From Fidelibacterota bacterium (GTDB lineage: Bacteria > Pseudomonadota > Alphaproteobacteria > Rhodospirillales > Rhodospirillaceae), in assembly GCA_947475895.1 (NCBI GenBank), contig CANJMF010000004.1, positions 124,001 through 188,000 on the forward strand: a stretch of 64,000 bases of DNA, read 5' to 3'. Shown here in pieces: positions 46,747-55,001 of this stretch (position 1 is its first letter; every line of letters begins with the position of its first letter). The position numbers were made by a program, and so were the translations under genes. The notes under the pieces are model-generated. The model did not search any database and was not told where the DNA came from. It saw only the letters and a program-made list of their open reading frames with translations.

Positions 46747-48530
46747 AACGCCGCTTCGCTTAAGGCCATCATGGCTTTGCTGCCCGAGCGCACCACGGCA
46801 TCCATGCTCGCGGTTTGCGGCAGGACGCGGCTGAAGAAATAGCGCGCGACGGTGAGCTTGGTATCGTAGAAGGCAGCATCACCGCTGTTTTTGTTGGCGA
46901 GCGCCTTTTCCGCCATCAGCGTCCACATCCACGCATACGCCACCAGCGTGAACAAGCGCAGATAATCCATAGCCGCCGCGCCTTTGGCGTTGGGGTCTTT
47001 CTTAGCTTCATCGTTCAGCCATTGGGTGCACGACTTCAGGCGCGCGACAGACTCTTTTAAGGGCACGGTGAATTCGGCCATGTCGTTGCGGCCTTCGAGA
47101 CGCTTCAGCGTGCCTTCCACCTCACCGATCCAGCCCGTGAACAAACGACCGCCGCCCAATTCCAATTTGCGCCCGACGAGATCAAGCGCCTGAATGGTGT
47201 TGGTGCCTTCGTAAATTTCAGTGATGCGGACGTCGCGCACGAACTGTTCCATGCCGTGCTCGCGGATATAGCCGTGGCCGCCGAAAACCTGAAGGCAGGT
47301 GTTGGCAAGCTCCGAGCCGTAACCCGTGCCACCGGCTTTGATGATCGGCGTCATGATGCCCACCATATCGTCGGCGCGTTGACGCGCAGCGGCATCGGCG
47401 TGCTTGTGCGACAGATCGACATTGATATGTGTCCAAATCGCCAACGCGCGGTGCGCTTCGACAATCGCGCGCGTGTAGAGTAGACGGTTGCGAATGTCGG
47501 GGTGGACGATGATGGGATCGGCGGGCTTGTCGGGATTGGCCGGCCCAGTGGCCGCGCGGCCTTGAAGACGGTCTTTGGCGTAGGTGACGGCGCCCTGATA
47601 AGCGATTTCCGCTTGGCTGATGCCTTGTGTACCGACGAACAAGCGCTCTTTGTTCATCATCACGAACATGCCGGCCAAGCCTTTGTGCGGCTGACCGACA
47701 ATCCAGCCTTTAGCTCCGTCGAAGTTCATGACGCACGTGACCGAGGCCTTCATGCCCATCTTGTGTTCGATGGACCCGCAAGCAACCGCGTTGCGTTCGC
47801 CGGGCGTACCATCGGCCTTGGGCAGGAACTTTGGCACCAAGAACATGGAAATGCCGCGGCTGCCTTCCGGTGCATCGGGAAGTTTGGCGAGAACGAGGTG
47901 AATGACGTTATCCACCATGTCGTGTTCGCCGGCGGAAATGAAAATCTTGGTGCCGGTGACGCTGTAGCTGCCATCGGCGTTGGGAACAGCTTTCGTGCGC
48001 AGCAAGCCCAGGTCGGAACCGGAGTGAGACTCCGTTAGGCACATGGCGCCTTGCCATTCAGCGCTGACCAATTTCGGCAGATAGGTTTTCTTCTGTTCGG
48101 GCGTGCCGAGAGCGGTCAGAGCGAGAATCGTGCCTTGCGTGAGGCCCGGATACAGGCCGAACGACAGGTTGGCCGAACTGGTCATCTCGGCGACGAGACA
48201 GTCGAGGGTTTCGGGCAGGCCCTGCCCGCCGAATTCGGGGCTCGCGGTCAGGCCGCACCAACCACCGGCGACGTATTGAGCGTAGGCCTCTTTAAAACCT
48301 TTCGGTGTGGTGACTTTGCCGTCCTTGAACGTGCAGCCCTCCTCGTCGCCCGAGCGGCGTAAGGGGTCGAGCACGTCCTGACAGAGCTTGGCGCATTCCT
48401 CGAGCACCGCGTCCATCATGTCGGCGGTGGCGTCCTCGAAGCCCGGGAGGGCGGTAAGCGTGCCCGCCGCATCGAAAGTTTCATGGAGCACAAAGCGCAT
48501 CTCGCGCAACGGCACGGTGTAGGTCGTCAT
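46743..48530 (-). CDS. Acyl-CoA dehydrogenase, long DmdC-like form
   Basis: A 595-residue FAD enzyme. The N-terminal helix region, the FAD-binding LTESHSGSDLGLLRTKAV and the beta domain GTKIFISAGEHDM are standard. The catalytic-base region reads YEGTNTIQALDLVGRK, and an extra C-terminal domain of about 120 residues is present, as in DmdC-type enzymes for 3-methylmercaptopropionyl-CoA and in general long-form dehydrogenases. Substrate cannot be assigned, since no dmd or beta-oxidation genes are adjacent. Single gene. Confidence 0.93.
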   Translation of the reverse strand: MTTYTVPLREMRFVLHETFDAAGTLTALPGFEDATADMMDAVLEECAKLCQDVLDPLRRSGDEEGCTFKDGKVTTPKGFKEAYAQYVAGGWCGLTASPEFGGQGLPETLDCLVAEMTSSANLSFGLYPGLTQGTILALTALGTPEQKKTYLPKLVSAEWQGAMCLTESHSGSDLGLLRTKAVPNADGSYSVTGTKIFISAGEHDMVDNVIHLVLAKLPDAPEGSRGISMFLVPKFLPKADGTPGERNAVACGSIEHKMGMKASVTCVMNFDGAKGWIVGQPHKGLAGMFVMMNKERLFVGTQGISQAEIAYQGAVTYAKDRLQGRAATGPANPDKPADPIIVHPDIRNRLLYTRAIVEAHRALAIWTHINVDLSHKHADAAARQRADDMVGIMTPIIKAGGTGYGSELANTCLQVFGGHGYIREHGMEQFVRDVRITEIYEGTNTIQALDLVGRKLELGGGRLFTGWIGEVEGTLKRLEGRNDMAEFTVPLKESVARLKSCTQWLNDEAKKDPNAKGAAAMDYLRLFTLVAYAWMWTLMAEKALANKNSGDAAFYDTKLTVARYFFSRVLPQTASMDAVVRSGSKAMMALSEAAF

Positions 48531-48658
48531 GGCACAATCCCCCCGCTCAAAACGTCGATAGCCGCAGTTTTAGCAATTATTACAAGAAATTAGAACGCTT
48601 TGACGGCGTTTTTACCAGGAAATTCGGACCATTTTCCCGCACCGGGCGTTGTGGGTTC

Positions 48659-49567
48659 ATGACGCATGTAGGATCAGACACGGTTACATCCGCCAACACA
48701 CTTATGTCGCGCGCGCGCGCGTCGCGTCCGGCGCCGATGAATTACCTGGACCGCATCAAGGATTATCCGATCCTTAGCGAAGCAGAGGAATTGGCGCTGA
48801 TTGATCGCTGGTATCAAAAGGGCGACCGAAAGGCGTATGACGCGCTCATTGCCAGCCACCTGCGGCTGGTGCCGAAAATAGCCCAACGTTATATGGGATA
48901 CGGCATTCCAGTAAGTGACCTCATCGGCGAAGGCAACGTCGGCCTGCTGCAGTCGGCCGACCGATTCGAGCCTGCAAAAGGCTTTCGTTTCTCGACCTAT
49001 GCCCGGTGGTGGATTAGGGCGGCCATGTTGAATTTCATTCTGCAAACGTGGTCGATGATCAAGCTCGGTAACGGTGCCGGTAAGAAACGTCTGTTTTTCA
49101 ATTTGCGCCGCGCAAAGCAAGCTTTGCGTACCGATGGCGACCGGCATTTGGACGACAGCGAAATCGCGAAGCTGGCTAAGCACTTTCAGGTGTCGCGCGA
49201 CGATATTATTGCCATGGACCAGCGCATGTCGGCGAAGGATGTATCGCTGCATCAGACCATTCCGGGCAGCAGCGGCTTTACCTTCGGCGATATGGTGGCA
49301 GACAGCGCGCCGACACCCGAAGAACACGCGATCGAGAACGACGAACGCCATTGGCACCGCGAGCAGCTACGCAAGGCCATGGCAAATCTAGACCGGCGCG
49401 AAAAAGACATTCTGAAATGCCGCTACCTGGCCGATGAGCCAGCCACGTTGGCGAAACTCGCGCGAATCCACGGACTCACCGCCGAGCGCGTACGCCAGAT
49501 CGAGGCCAAAGCCATTGATAAGCTGCGGCACTACCTGGCGCCCGTCAGGCCCGCGTTCGCGCACTAG
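48659..49567 (+). CDS. rpoH: RNA polymerase sigma factor, RpoH type
   Basis: 302 residues with sigma region 2 (LVPKIAQRYMGYGIPVSDLIGEGNVGLLQSADRF in parts, FRFSTYARWWIRAAM) and region 4 (LDRREKDILKCRYL, GLTAERVRQIEAKAIDKLRH). Between them lies KKRLFFNLRRAK (142-153), a version of the RpoH box that touches core polymerase and DnaK/FtsH control. Alphaproteobacteria often hold two RpoH copies; the modified box suggests this may be the second, oxidative-stress-linked form. The true start is uncertain (ATG 48659 or internal ATG 48704). Confidence 0.88.
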   Translation: MTHVGSDTVTSANTLMSRARASRPAPMNYLDRIKDYPILSEAEELALIDRWYQKGDRKAYDALIASHLRLVPKIAQRYMGYGIPVSDLIGEGNVGLLQSADRFEPAKGFRFSTYARWWIRAAMLNFILQTWSMIKLGNGAGKKRLFFNLRRAKQALRTDGDRHLDDSEIAKLAKHFQVSRDDIIAMDQRMSAKDVSLHQTIPGSSGFTFGDMVADSAPTPEEHAIENDERHWHREQLRKAMANLDRREKDILKCRYLADEPATLAKLARIHGLTAERVRQIEAKAIDKLRHYLAPVRPAFAH

Positions 49568-49602
49568 ATTCTCACAGCCGAGTCTGACACTTTGATCGCG
49601 CC

Positions 49603-50361
49603 ATGACTCTTATGATCAAAGAGCTCCCCTCGCCCAATTTCGGACCACGCCGTGAGGTCGATGGAAAAATTGCCGTGCGCCATATCGTTGCGCACTACAC
49701 CGGTATGAAGTCTTGGGACGAAGCCAAGGCTCGTCTCTGCGACAGCGCCGCCGAAGTGAGCGCACATTACGCCATCGATGAAGATGGCACGATTTATCGT
49801 CTAGTAGCCGAAGACATGCGCGCGTGGCACGCAGGTAAAGCCTTCTGGCGCGGCGTGCGCGATATCAACAGTGCATCCATCGGCATCGAGTTGGTGAACC
49901 CAGGCCACGAACATGGTTACCGTCCATTTCCCGAGGCACAGACTGCTGCCTTCAGAGAGCTCGTGCATGGAATTATGCGGCGACATAATTTACCGGCGGC
50001 GTGTTTGTTGGGACATTCCGATGTGGCACCCGGACGCAAAACCGATCCCGGCGAGTTGTTTCCGTGGCAACGCTTAGCGCAAGCCGGCATCGGGTTGTGG
50101 CCGGAAGAAACCGTCGTGCTCGCGGGCGTGCCCGATCTCGAAGGCGCGTTCCGGCGTCTGTCGGAAATCGGTTACGCCGTGCCGCTGCGTGATGAATTAG
50201 GAATGGATATTCTTGCGCCAGAATCGGCGGCTACAGATGTAATCCGCGCGTTCCAGAGCCGCTATCGGCCGGCCAACATCACGGGCGTTTTGGACCCCGA
50301 AACCGTGACCCTCCTCGCCGCGGTGGATGTGGCTTACGCAAAAGCGCGCGCCGGTTCTTGA
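49603..50361 (+). CDS. N-acetylmuramoyl-L-alanine amidase, AmiD-like
   Basis: A 252-residue Amidase_2/PGRP-type zinc enzyme that cuts the sugar-peptide bond of murein. Zinc ligands fit H31 (IVAHYTG) and H138 (LLGHSDVAPGRKTDPG, with D148). The C-terminal 75 residues form a peptidoglycan-binding domain (RRLSEIGYAV, DVIRAFQSRYRPANITGVLDPETV in parts). No signal peptide is visible, so it may act in the cytoplasm in murein recycling, as AmpD does, or be exported another way. The stop overlaps the rnpB -35 box. Confidence 0.9.
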   Translation: MTLMIKELPSPNFGPRREVDGKIAVRHIVAHYTGMKSWDEAKARLCDSAAEVSAHYAIDEDGTIYRLVAEDMRAWHAGKAFWRGVRDINSASIGIELVNPGHEHGYRPFPEAQTAAFRELVHGIMRRHNLPAACLLGHSDVAPGRKTDPGELFPWQRLAQAGIGLWPEETVVLAGVPDLEGAFRRLSEIGYAVPLRDELGMDILAPESAATDVIRAFQSRYRPANITGVLDPETVTLLAAVDVAYAKARAGS

Positions 50362-50386
50362 CCTCTCGGCCCGACCGGCCCATGTT
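50358..50386 (+). promoter_or_regulatory. rnpB promoter
   Basis: TTGACC (50358-50363) and CATGTT (50381-50386) are spaced 17 bases apart and predict a start near 50393, exactly where the P1 stem of RNase P RNA begins. The -35 box contains the stop codon of the amidase gene. Confidence 0.65.
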
Positions 50387-50392
50387 CCGGCC

Positions 50393-50772
50393 GCGCCAGA
50401 TGGCTGGATGGCCGCGCTTCGCGAGAAGCGAGGAAAGTCCGGGCTCCACGGAAGCAAGGTGCCGGATAACGTCCGGCGGGGGCGACCCTAGGGAAAGTGC
50501 CACAGAAACATACCGCCGGCTTTAGTCGGTAAGGGTGAAATGGTGCGGTAAGAGCGCACCGCATCGCCGGTAACGGCGATGGCAGGGCAAACCCCACCTG
50601 GAGCAAGACCAAATAGGAACGGCCGCTCGGGTTATGCCGAGAAGTGCGTTTCCGCACTGTCGTTCGGGTCGGTCGCGTGAGGTGCACAGCAATGTGCATC
50701 CCAGAGGAATGGCCATCCATCGCGCCGTCAAAAGCGCGGGGACAAAACCCGGCTTACAGGCCATCTGGCGCA
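50393..50772 (+). ncRNA. rnpB: RNase P RNA, bacterial type A
   Basis: The ribozyme that matures tRNA 5' ends. Diagnostic strings in order are GAGGAAAGTCCGGGCTCC (CR-I), a GGGTGAAATGGTGCGGTAAG region, GACCAAATAGGAACG, AGAGGAATGGCCATCC and the 3' end GACAAAACCCGGCTTACAGG. The ends CGCCAGATGGC and GCCATCTGGCG pair as helix P1. Length and layout fit type A as in other alphaproteobacteria. Confidence 0.97.
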
Positions 50773-50877
50773 ATTTGTTTTAGAGAATGTGTTCACGTCA
50801 GATAGCTCACGAGCATCGCGTGCCCAACAACCAGTGAATCGAGCGCTACAGCTCTGGCGGAAGCGTTCGGTGTAAGC

Positions 50878-51480
50878 TTATTGCGGAGCCGACAGGTTCT
50901 TTTCCGCGAAGGTCCAATTCACAAGCTTATCCAGAAAGCTTTGTACGAATTTCGGACGTTCATTCTGGTAGTCGAGATAGTAGGCGTGTTCCCACACATC
51001 GCAGGTCAACACCGGCGTGACGCCTTCATGAACCAACGGCGTATCGGCATCATGATAAGAGGTGACGATGAGCTTACCGTCCTTGAGAACTAACCATGCC
51101 CAGCCGGACGCGAAGTGATCGACCGCTTCCGACTTGAAGCGTTCTCTGAACTTGTCAGCACCTTCCAAATCGCGGGTCAACGCGTCGGCCACTTTGCCTG
51201 ATGGAGCCCCGCCACCGGACGGTGACAGGCAATTCCAAAAGAATGTGTGGTTCCACGCTTGAGCCGCAGCGTTAAACAGTTTCTTGTCGCCCTTTTTATG
51301 GGCCGCGCGCACGATCGTTTCCAGATCCGCTTTTTCCAAATCCGTACCCGCGATAGCCTTATTAGTCGCGTCAACATAGGCCTTGTGATGCTTGCCGTGG
51401 TGCAATTCCAACGTGCGGCGCGACATGTGAGGTTCGAGCGCGGCGACATCGAAGGGAAGCGGCGGGAGTTCAACGGTCAC
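50878..51480 (-). CDS. sodB: Superoxide dismutase, iron type
   Basis: A 200-residue cytoplasmic enzyme. Metal ligands fit H27 (LELHHGKHH), H78 (AWNHTFFW), D161 and H165 (CDVWEHAYYLDY). Q74 in AAAQAWNH, coming from the N-terminal half, is the usual sign of an iron-specific enzyme. Normal length. It is transcribed towards rnpB. About 100 bases between sodB and rnpB hold nothing I can name. Confidence 0.95.
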   Translation of the reverse strand: MTVELPPLPFDVAALEPHMSRRTLELHHGKHHKAYVDATNKAIAGTDLEKADLETIVRAAHKKGDKKLFNAAAQAWNHTFFWNCLSPSGGGAPSGKVADALTRDLEGADKFRERFKSEAVDHFASGWAWLVLKDGKLIVTSYHDADTPLVHEGVTPVLTCDVWEHAYYLDYQNERPKFVQSFLDKLVNWTFAEKNLSAPQ

Positions 51481-51547
51481 GGGCGGTAATCCTAAAATGA
51501 AGCCTCAAAATTCGGCGACTGTAGATACCTAACGTTCAAACGCGCAG

Positions 51548-51678
51548 ATGGTCGCCGACGGCGAACGCGACTTCGTCACCTACGAAGGACTGAACACACA
51601 GGGAAAGCGCGTTCGCGTTACCGAAGCACTGACTATTCGCACGGCAAGATTCTCGACGTGGAAGTCTACTTCGGTTGA
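51548..51678 (+). pseudogene. Remnant of an NTF2/SnoaL-like gene with a frameshift
   Basis: From ATG 51548 the frame reads VADGERDFVTYEGLNTQG and KRVRVTEALTIR, the C-terminal strands of a SnoaL/NTF2-like fold. Then a missing base moves the frame, and in the new frame it continues GKILDVEVYFG and stops at 51676-51678, exactly where such proteins usually end. Only about 43 codons remain, so the first two-thirds of the gene are gone. It lies in the gap between sodB and DUF983. Confidence 0.6.
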
Positions 51679-51733
51679 TCAATCCGCACGCGGGCGAACC
51701 CGAAGGACGCGTCGAGCACGCCTGGCCGAAACG

Positions 51734-52129
51734 CTACGCGGAGCGGCGTTGGGCCCGTGCAGAAGCGAAACCGTCGAGACCCATGTGCCATTGCAAGGCA
51801 ACGATGAGGCCCTTAATCGGCTGGATGAGTCCAAAGATCAGCGCAAGCGTCAGCGGTAGGAAAATGACGGCGAAAACCCAATACGCCGGGCTGTATTTAA
51901 CTTCGACCCATAGGGTTGCCGACAGCAGAATGTGCCCGGCAATGGCCACGACCAAGTAAGCGGGCAAATCGTCGGCACGGTGATGGTGCAGTTCCTCGCC
52001 GCAGGCGGAGCACTTTGCATCCACCTTTAAGAAAGCCCGAAACATGGAGCTCTCGCCGCAAGCGGGACAACGGCAACGCAATCCGCGCCAAAGCGCACGC
52101 GGTAAAGTGTCGGAAGCGACGGGCGACAT
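51734..52129 (-). CDS. DUF983 membrane protein
   Basis: A 131-residue protein. Its N-terminus has two zinc-ribbon cysteine pairs (RCRCPACGESSMF and AKCSACGEELHHHRADD), followed by two membrane helices (AYLVVAIAGHILLSATLWV and YWVFAVIFLPLTLALIFGLIQPIKG in parts). This is the DUF983 layout, widespread in alphaproteobacteria and often near cytochrome oxidase assembly genes. None are adjacent here. Function unknown. Confidence 0.88.
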   Translation of the reverse strand: MSPVASDTLPRALWRGLRCRCPACGESSMFRAFLKVDAKCSACGEELHHHRADDLPAYLVVAIAGHILLSATLWVEVKYSPAYWVFAVIFLPLTLALIFGLIQPIKGLIVALQWHMGLDGFASARAQRRSA

Positions 52130-52278
52130 TGACGAATCCCCTGAAAGGTCGGTGGTGGGATTATAGTTCAGCGCCCATCTGCCACAATTGCGATTGCGCG
52201 ATAGCCGCCATGCGGTCTGGTGATGCCCTTAATTCTCCTGCGATTCGAACGAGAAACAGCCATTCCGTGCATTGAGAC

Positions 52279-52304
52279 GGAACAATCGGGTCTTACGTAT
52301 CGTT
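52279..52304 (+). promoter_or_regulatory. EcfG-type general stress promoter
   Basis: GGAAC (52279-52283), a 17-base spacer and CGTT (52301-52304) match the known alphaproteobacterial EcfG consensus exactly. It lies 48 bases before the entericidin ATG, in the correct orientation. Confidence 0.75.
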
Positions 52305-52352
52305 TCTCTCCCGTACACCGCGCTTATGCGGCCTGAACAAAGGATTTCCCAA

Positions 52353-52514
52353 ATGGCGGACGTGAAGAAAATTACGATTTTGGCTGCTGCGACCGCGGCG
52401 CTGCTCAGCTTGGCTGCTTGCAACACCGTCGAAGGCGTTGGCAAAGACGTGAAGAGCACCGGCAAGGCGATCGAGCATACCGCCGACGACGCGAAGCCCA
52501 GCAACAACCTTTAA
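52353..52514 (+). CDS. Entericidin-like small lipoprotein
   Basis: 53 residues from ATG 52353, with an AAAGGA site ahead. A lipoprotein signal (KKITILAAATAALLSLAAC) leads to N-T-V-E-G-V-G-K-D and GKAIEHTADDA, the entericidin A/B pattern. Family members are small membrane-bound lipoproteins linked with stationary phase and stress. The EcfG-type promoter upstream fits stress induction. A terminator follows at once. Confidence 0.9.
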   Translation: MADVKKITILAAATAALLSLAACNTVEGVGKDVKSTGKAIEHTADDAKPSNNL

Positions 52515-52518
52515 CCGC

Positions 52519-54420
52519 TTAAGCCGTCGCGTAAGCGGCGGCTTTTGCTGGTTCGATAGCTGCTCTGATCTCCTGGGCGAGATGCGTCCAGGAGATTGGT
52601 TTTGTTACGACTGCCGTACAGCCGGCGGCAAGATAGCGCTCATGGTTTTCGGCAATAGCGTCCGCTGTTACCGCAATGATGGGGGTCGCGGCGCACACTC
52701 CTCCACTTTCCCTGATAAGGCGCGCCGCCTCATCGCCCGTGAGTTCGGGCATTTGCATATCCATTAAGATGACATCAAACGGTTGCACGTTGGCGCACTC
52801 CAACGCCTCGCGACCATTACTGGCGATGGTTGTTTTCACGCCCCATAGCGAGAGCACGTGGCTGAGCAGCAACTGCGTTGTCGGATTGTCTTCGGCCATC
52901 AGCACATGCAGCGAAGCGGCTTCAAGCCCCCGGCCCGCTTGAATGAGCGACGCGGACTCGTCGCGAAGAATGTTAGCGACATTTCCCACATCGACGAAAA
53001 CGAAAAACGTGAAAATCGAGCCTGCGCCACCAACACTTTCGACCTCGATCTCGCCGCCCATGGCTTCGGCCAACTGCTTGCAGATGGCAAGGCCCAGCCC
53101 CGTTCCGCCAAAGCGGCGCGCCGTAGAACTGTCCTCCTGAGCGAATCTCTGAAACAACCTCCGCACACGGTCCTCGGAAATACCAACGCCGGAATCGCTC
53201 ACCGAAAAGTGCAGTTTAATACGACCGTCGCCGGCCGGTTCGTCCCAGAACTTCACGCGCACATATCCTTCCGCGGTGAACTTCAGGGCATTATTGACGA
53301 GGTTCGACAAAATTTGGCGCAAGCGGTTGGCATCGCCACGGAACACGTCGCTTCTGGATGCCGTCGTATCGATGGTAAACTTCAGCTTCTTAGCGCGCAT
53401 CGACGGGCCGAACAGGTTTTGCACTTCAGCTAGAATTTCGGACAGTTTAAAATCGACCGTTTCCAGCGCCATGCTGCCGGCTTCGATTTTTGCCAAATCG
53501 AGAATATCGTTAAGCAGTTTTTGAAGATTTTGCGCGGATTGGCGCAACATGCGCGTCATGCGTTCTTGCTCGGGCGACTGCGCGCTGTTCAACAGCAACT
53601 CCGACATTCCAATAATGCCGGTCATTGGCGTGCGCAGCTCATGGCTCATATGCGCAAGAAAGGACGACTTCGCGTCATTGGCCTGTTGGGCAGCGCTGGC
53701 GCGCTTCGAAAGCTCCTTCACGCGCTCGAGATAGGTGATGATGCCGGAAGCCAGTGGCCGGAAAATAAAGAAGGCTTCTCCGATCAAAGTCAGGATCACA
53801 ATGACGAGCGTTAGCTGCTGGCCTTTTTGAAGACCGTCAATTCGCTGATTGGAATCCTTCACATACTCGTCGACGATATTGTTGAGCGTGTTGAGGATGG
53901 GGCCCGATGCCTCGGCCATGATCGCATCGAGATGAAGGAGATTCTCGCCCGAAACGCGCTCGCGTCGGGCGACGGGAAAATCGGTATCCATGATAGCGCG
54001 CGCGTGCGCGAGATACGCCGTCACACGACGCGTGACGTCTTCCTCATGGTAGATGCGCCTCACACCTTCCGGGAGCGGCGCAGTCAGACCCGGTTTAATT
54101 TCGCCGGCGCGCAAGCGTCGCGCAGAGTCCTCCATTTCCGTGACGGTCTCGCGCAAAATGGCGCGCGTCGCCGGATCGCCAGTTTCAGCATACTGCGGCG
54201 CCAGCCAAGCGATGCGTTGCGACAACATGCGTTGCCGACCGGTGTGGTTAACAATGAGCGCGACTTCGCGCTGGTCGCTAATGACAATTCCGAGAATCAC
54301 GTGCGTCGTGATTGACAATCCGGCCACCACTAGCAACGCGACGGCGTAGGTCAGCACGACTGTGCTGCGGGCGGATTTCAGTTGGGTGCGCGAGAAGCTC
54401 ATGCGCGCCTTATCTAACAC
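52519..54420 (-). CDS. Hybrid sensor histidine kinase with PilJ-type sensor and receiver
   Basis: 633 residues. Two membrane helices (about 20-46 and 202-220) flank a periplasmic helical sensor with [18 protein letters not shown], the PilJ/NIT-like signature. Then a HisKA domain with H260 ([15 protein letters not shown]), an HATPase domain ([26 protein letters not shown]) and a C-terminal receiver with D554 ([11 protein letters not shown]). Its signal is unknown. No response regulator gene is adjacent, so it is an orphan kinase. ATG 54402 is an alternative start. Its final codons form part of a terminator. Confidence 0.92.
   Translation of the reverse strand: MLDKARMSFSRTQLKSARSTVVLTYAVALLVVAGLSITTHVILGIVISDQREVALIVNHTGRQRMLSQRIAWLAPQYAETGDPATRAILRETVTEMEDSARRLRAGEIKPGLTAPLPEGVRRIYHEEDVTRRVTAYLAHARAIMDTDFPVARRERVSGENLLHLDAIMAEASGPILNTLNNIVDEYVKDSNQRIDGLQKGQQLTLVIVILTLIGEAFFIFRPLASGIITYLERVKELSKRASAAQQANDAKSSFLAHMSHELRTPMTGIIGMSELLLNSAQSPEQERMTRMLRQSAQNLQKLLNDILDLAKIEAGSMALETVDFKLSEILAEVQNLFGPSMRAKKLKFTIDTTASRSDVFRGDANRLRQILSNLVNNALKFTAEGYVRVKFWDEPAGDGRIKLHFSVSDSGVGISEDRVRRLFQRFAQEDSSTARRFGGTGLGLAICKQLAEAMGGEIEVESVGGAGSIFTFFVFVDVGNVANILRDESASLIQAGRGLEAASLHVLMAEDNPTTQLLLSHVLSLWGVKTTIASNGREALECANVQPFDVILMDMQMPELTGDEAARLIRESGGVCAATPIIAVTADAIAENHERYLAAGCTAVVTKPISWTHLAQEIRAAIEPAKAAAYATA
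52521..52547. terminator. Terminator of the entericidin gene, inside the kinase 3' end
   Basis: Arms AAGCCGTCGC and GCGGCGGCTT around GTAA, with one wobble pair, followed by T residues. It lies in the last codons of the convergent kinase gene, which are Ala-rich for that reason. Confidence 0.8.
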
Positions 54421-54456
54421 AGGATTTAGGGGATTGGGATAACCCCTGTTTGCAGG

Positions 54457-54927
54457 TCAGTAAGGCGTTTTATCGACCATTGTCAGCCACTCATCAAACA
54501 GCGCATTGGCCACCTTATCCGACACTTTACGCATCGGACGCTCGCGTGTACCCACAGGCTTGGCGATGTCGTCCCAAAGTATGTTGTCGTCGAAACCAGC
54601 GCGGGCGGCACCTTTGCGGTCGCCGGCAAAAACGACCTCACTCACGCGCGACCAAAAAATCGCGGCATAGCACATCGGGCAAGGCTCGCAGGTCGTGTAA
54701 AGCGTCGCGCCTTCCAAAGAAAATGTGCCGAGTTTTTCACATGCGTGGCGGATGGCTTGGATCTCGGCGTGGGCCGTAGGATCGTTTTTTGAGGTGACAC
54801 AGTTGGAACCCTCACCGACGATGGCGCCGTCTTTCACGACAACGGCACCAAAAGGTCCGCCAGCTTTCTTACGCATGCCAGCGCGTGCCAGATCGATCGC
54901 ACGTTGCATGAAGTCGTCATCTGTCAT
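54457..54927 (-). CDS. Nucleoside/base deaminase, guanine deaminase-like
   Basis: A 156-residue zinc enzyme of the cytidine deaminase fold. The motif H53-A-E55 (PTAHAEIQAIRHAC) and C83/C86 (TCEPCPMCYAAIFW) form the zinc site. The start DDFMQRAIDLARAGMRKKAGGPFGAVVVKDG (in parts) and the end DEWLTMVDKTPY resemble GuaD-type guanine deaminases of the Bacillus kind rather than tRNA adenosine deaminase TadA. The substrate is therefore probably guanine, but a related base cannot be ruled out. Confidence 0.87.
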   Translation of the reverse strand: MTDDDFMQRAIDLARAGMRKKAGGPFGAVVVKDGAIVGEGSNCVTSKNDPTAHAEIQAIRHACEKLGTFSLEGATLYTTCEPCPMCYAAIFWSRVSEVVFAGDRKGAARAGFDDNILWDDIAKPVGTRERPMRKVSDKVANALFDEWLTMVDKTPY

Positions 54928-55001
54928 TGTGGCAACTCATCACGCCGGCGCCAAAAGCAGCGCAGACGTGATGATAGACATTTTTATCCGCGACGACGAG
55001 G

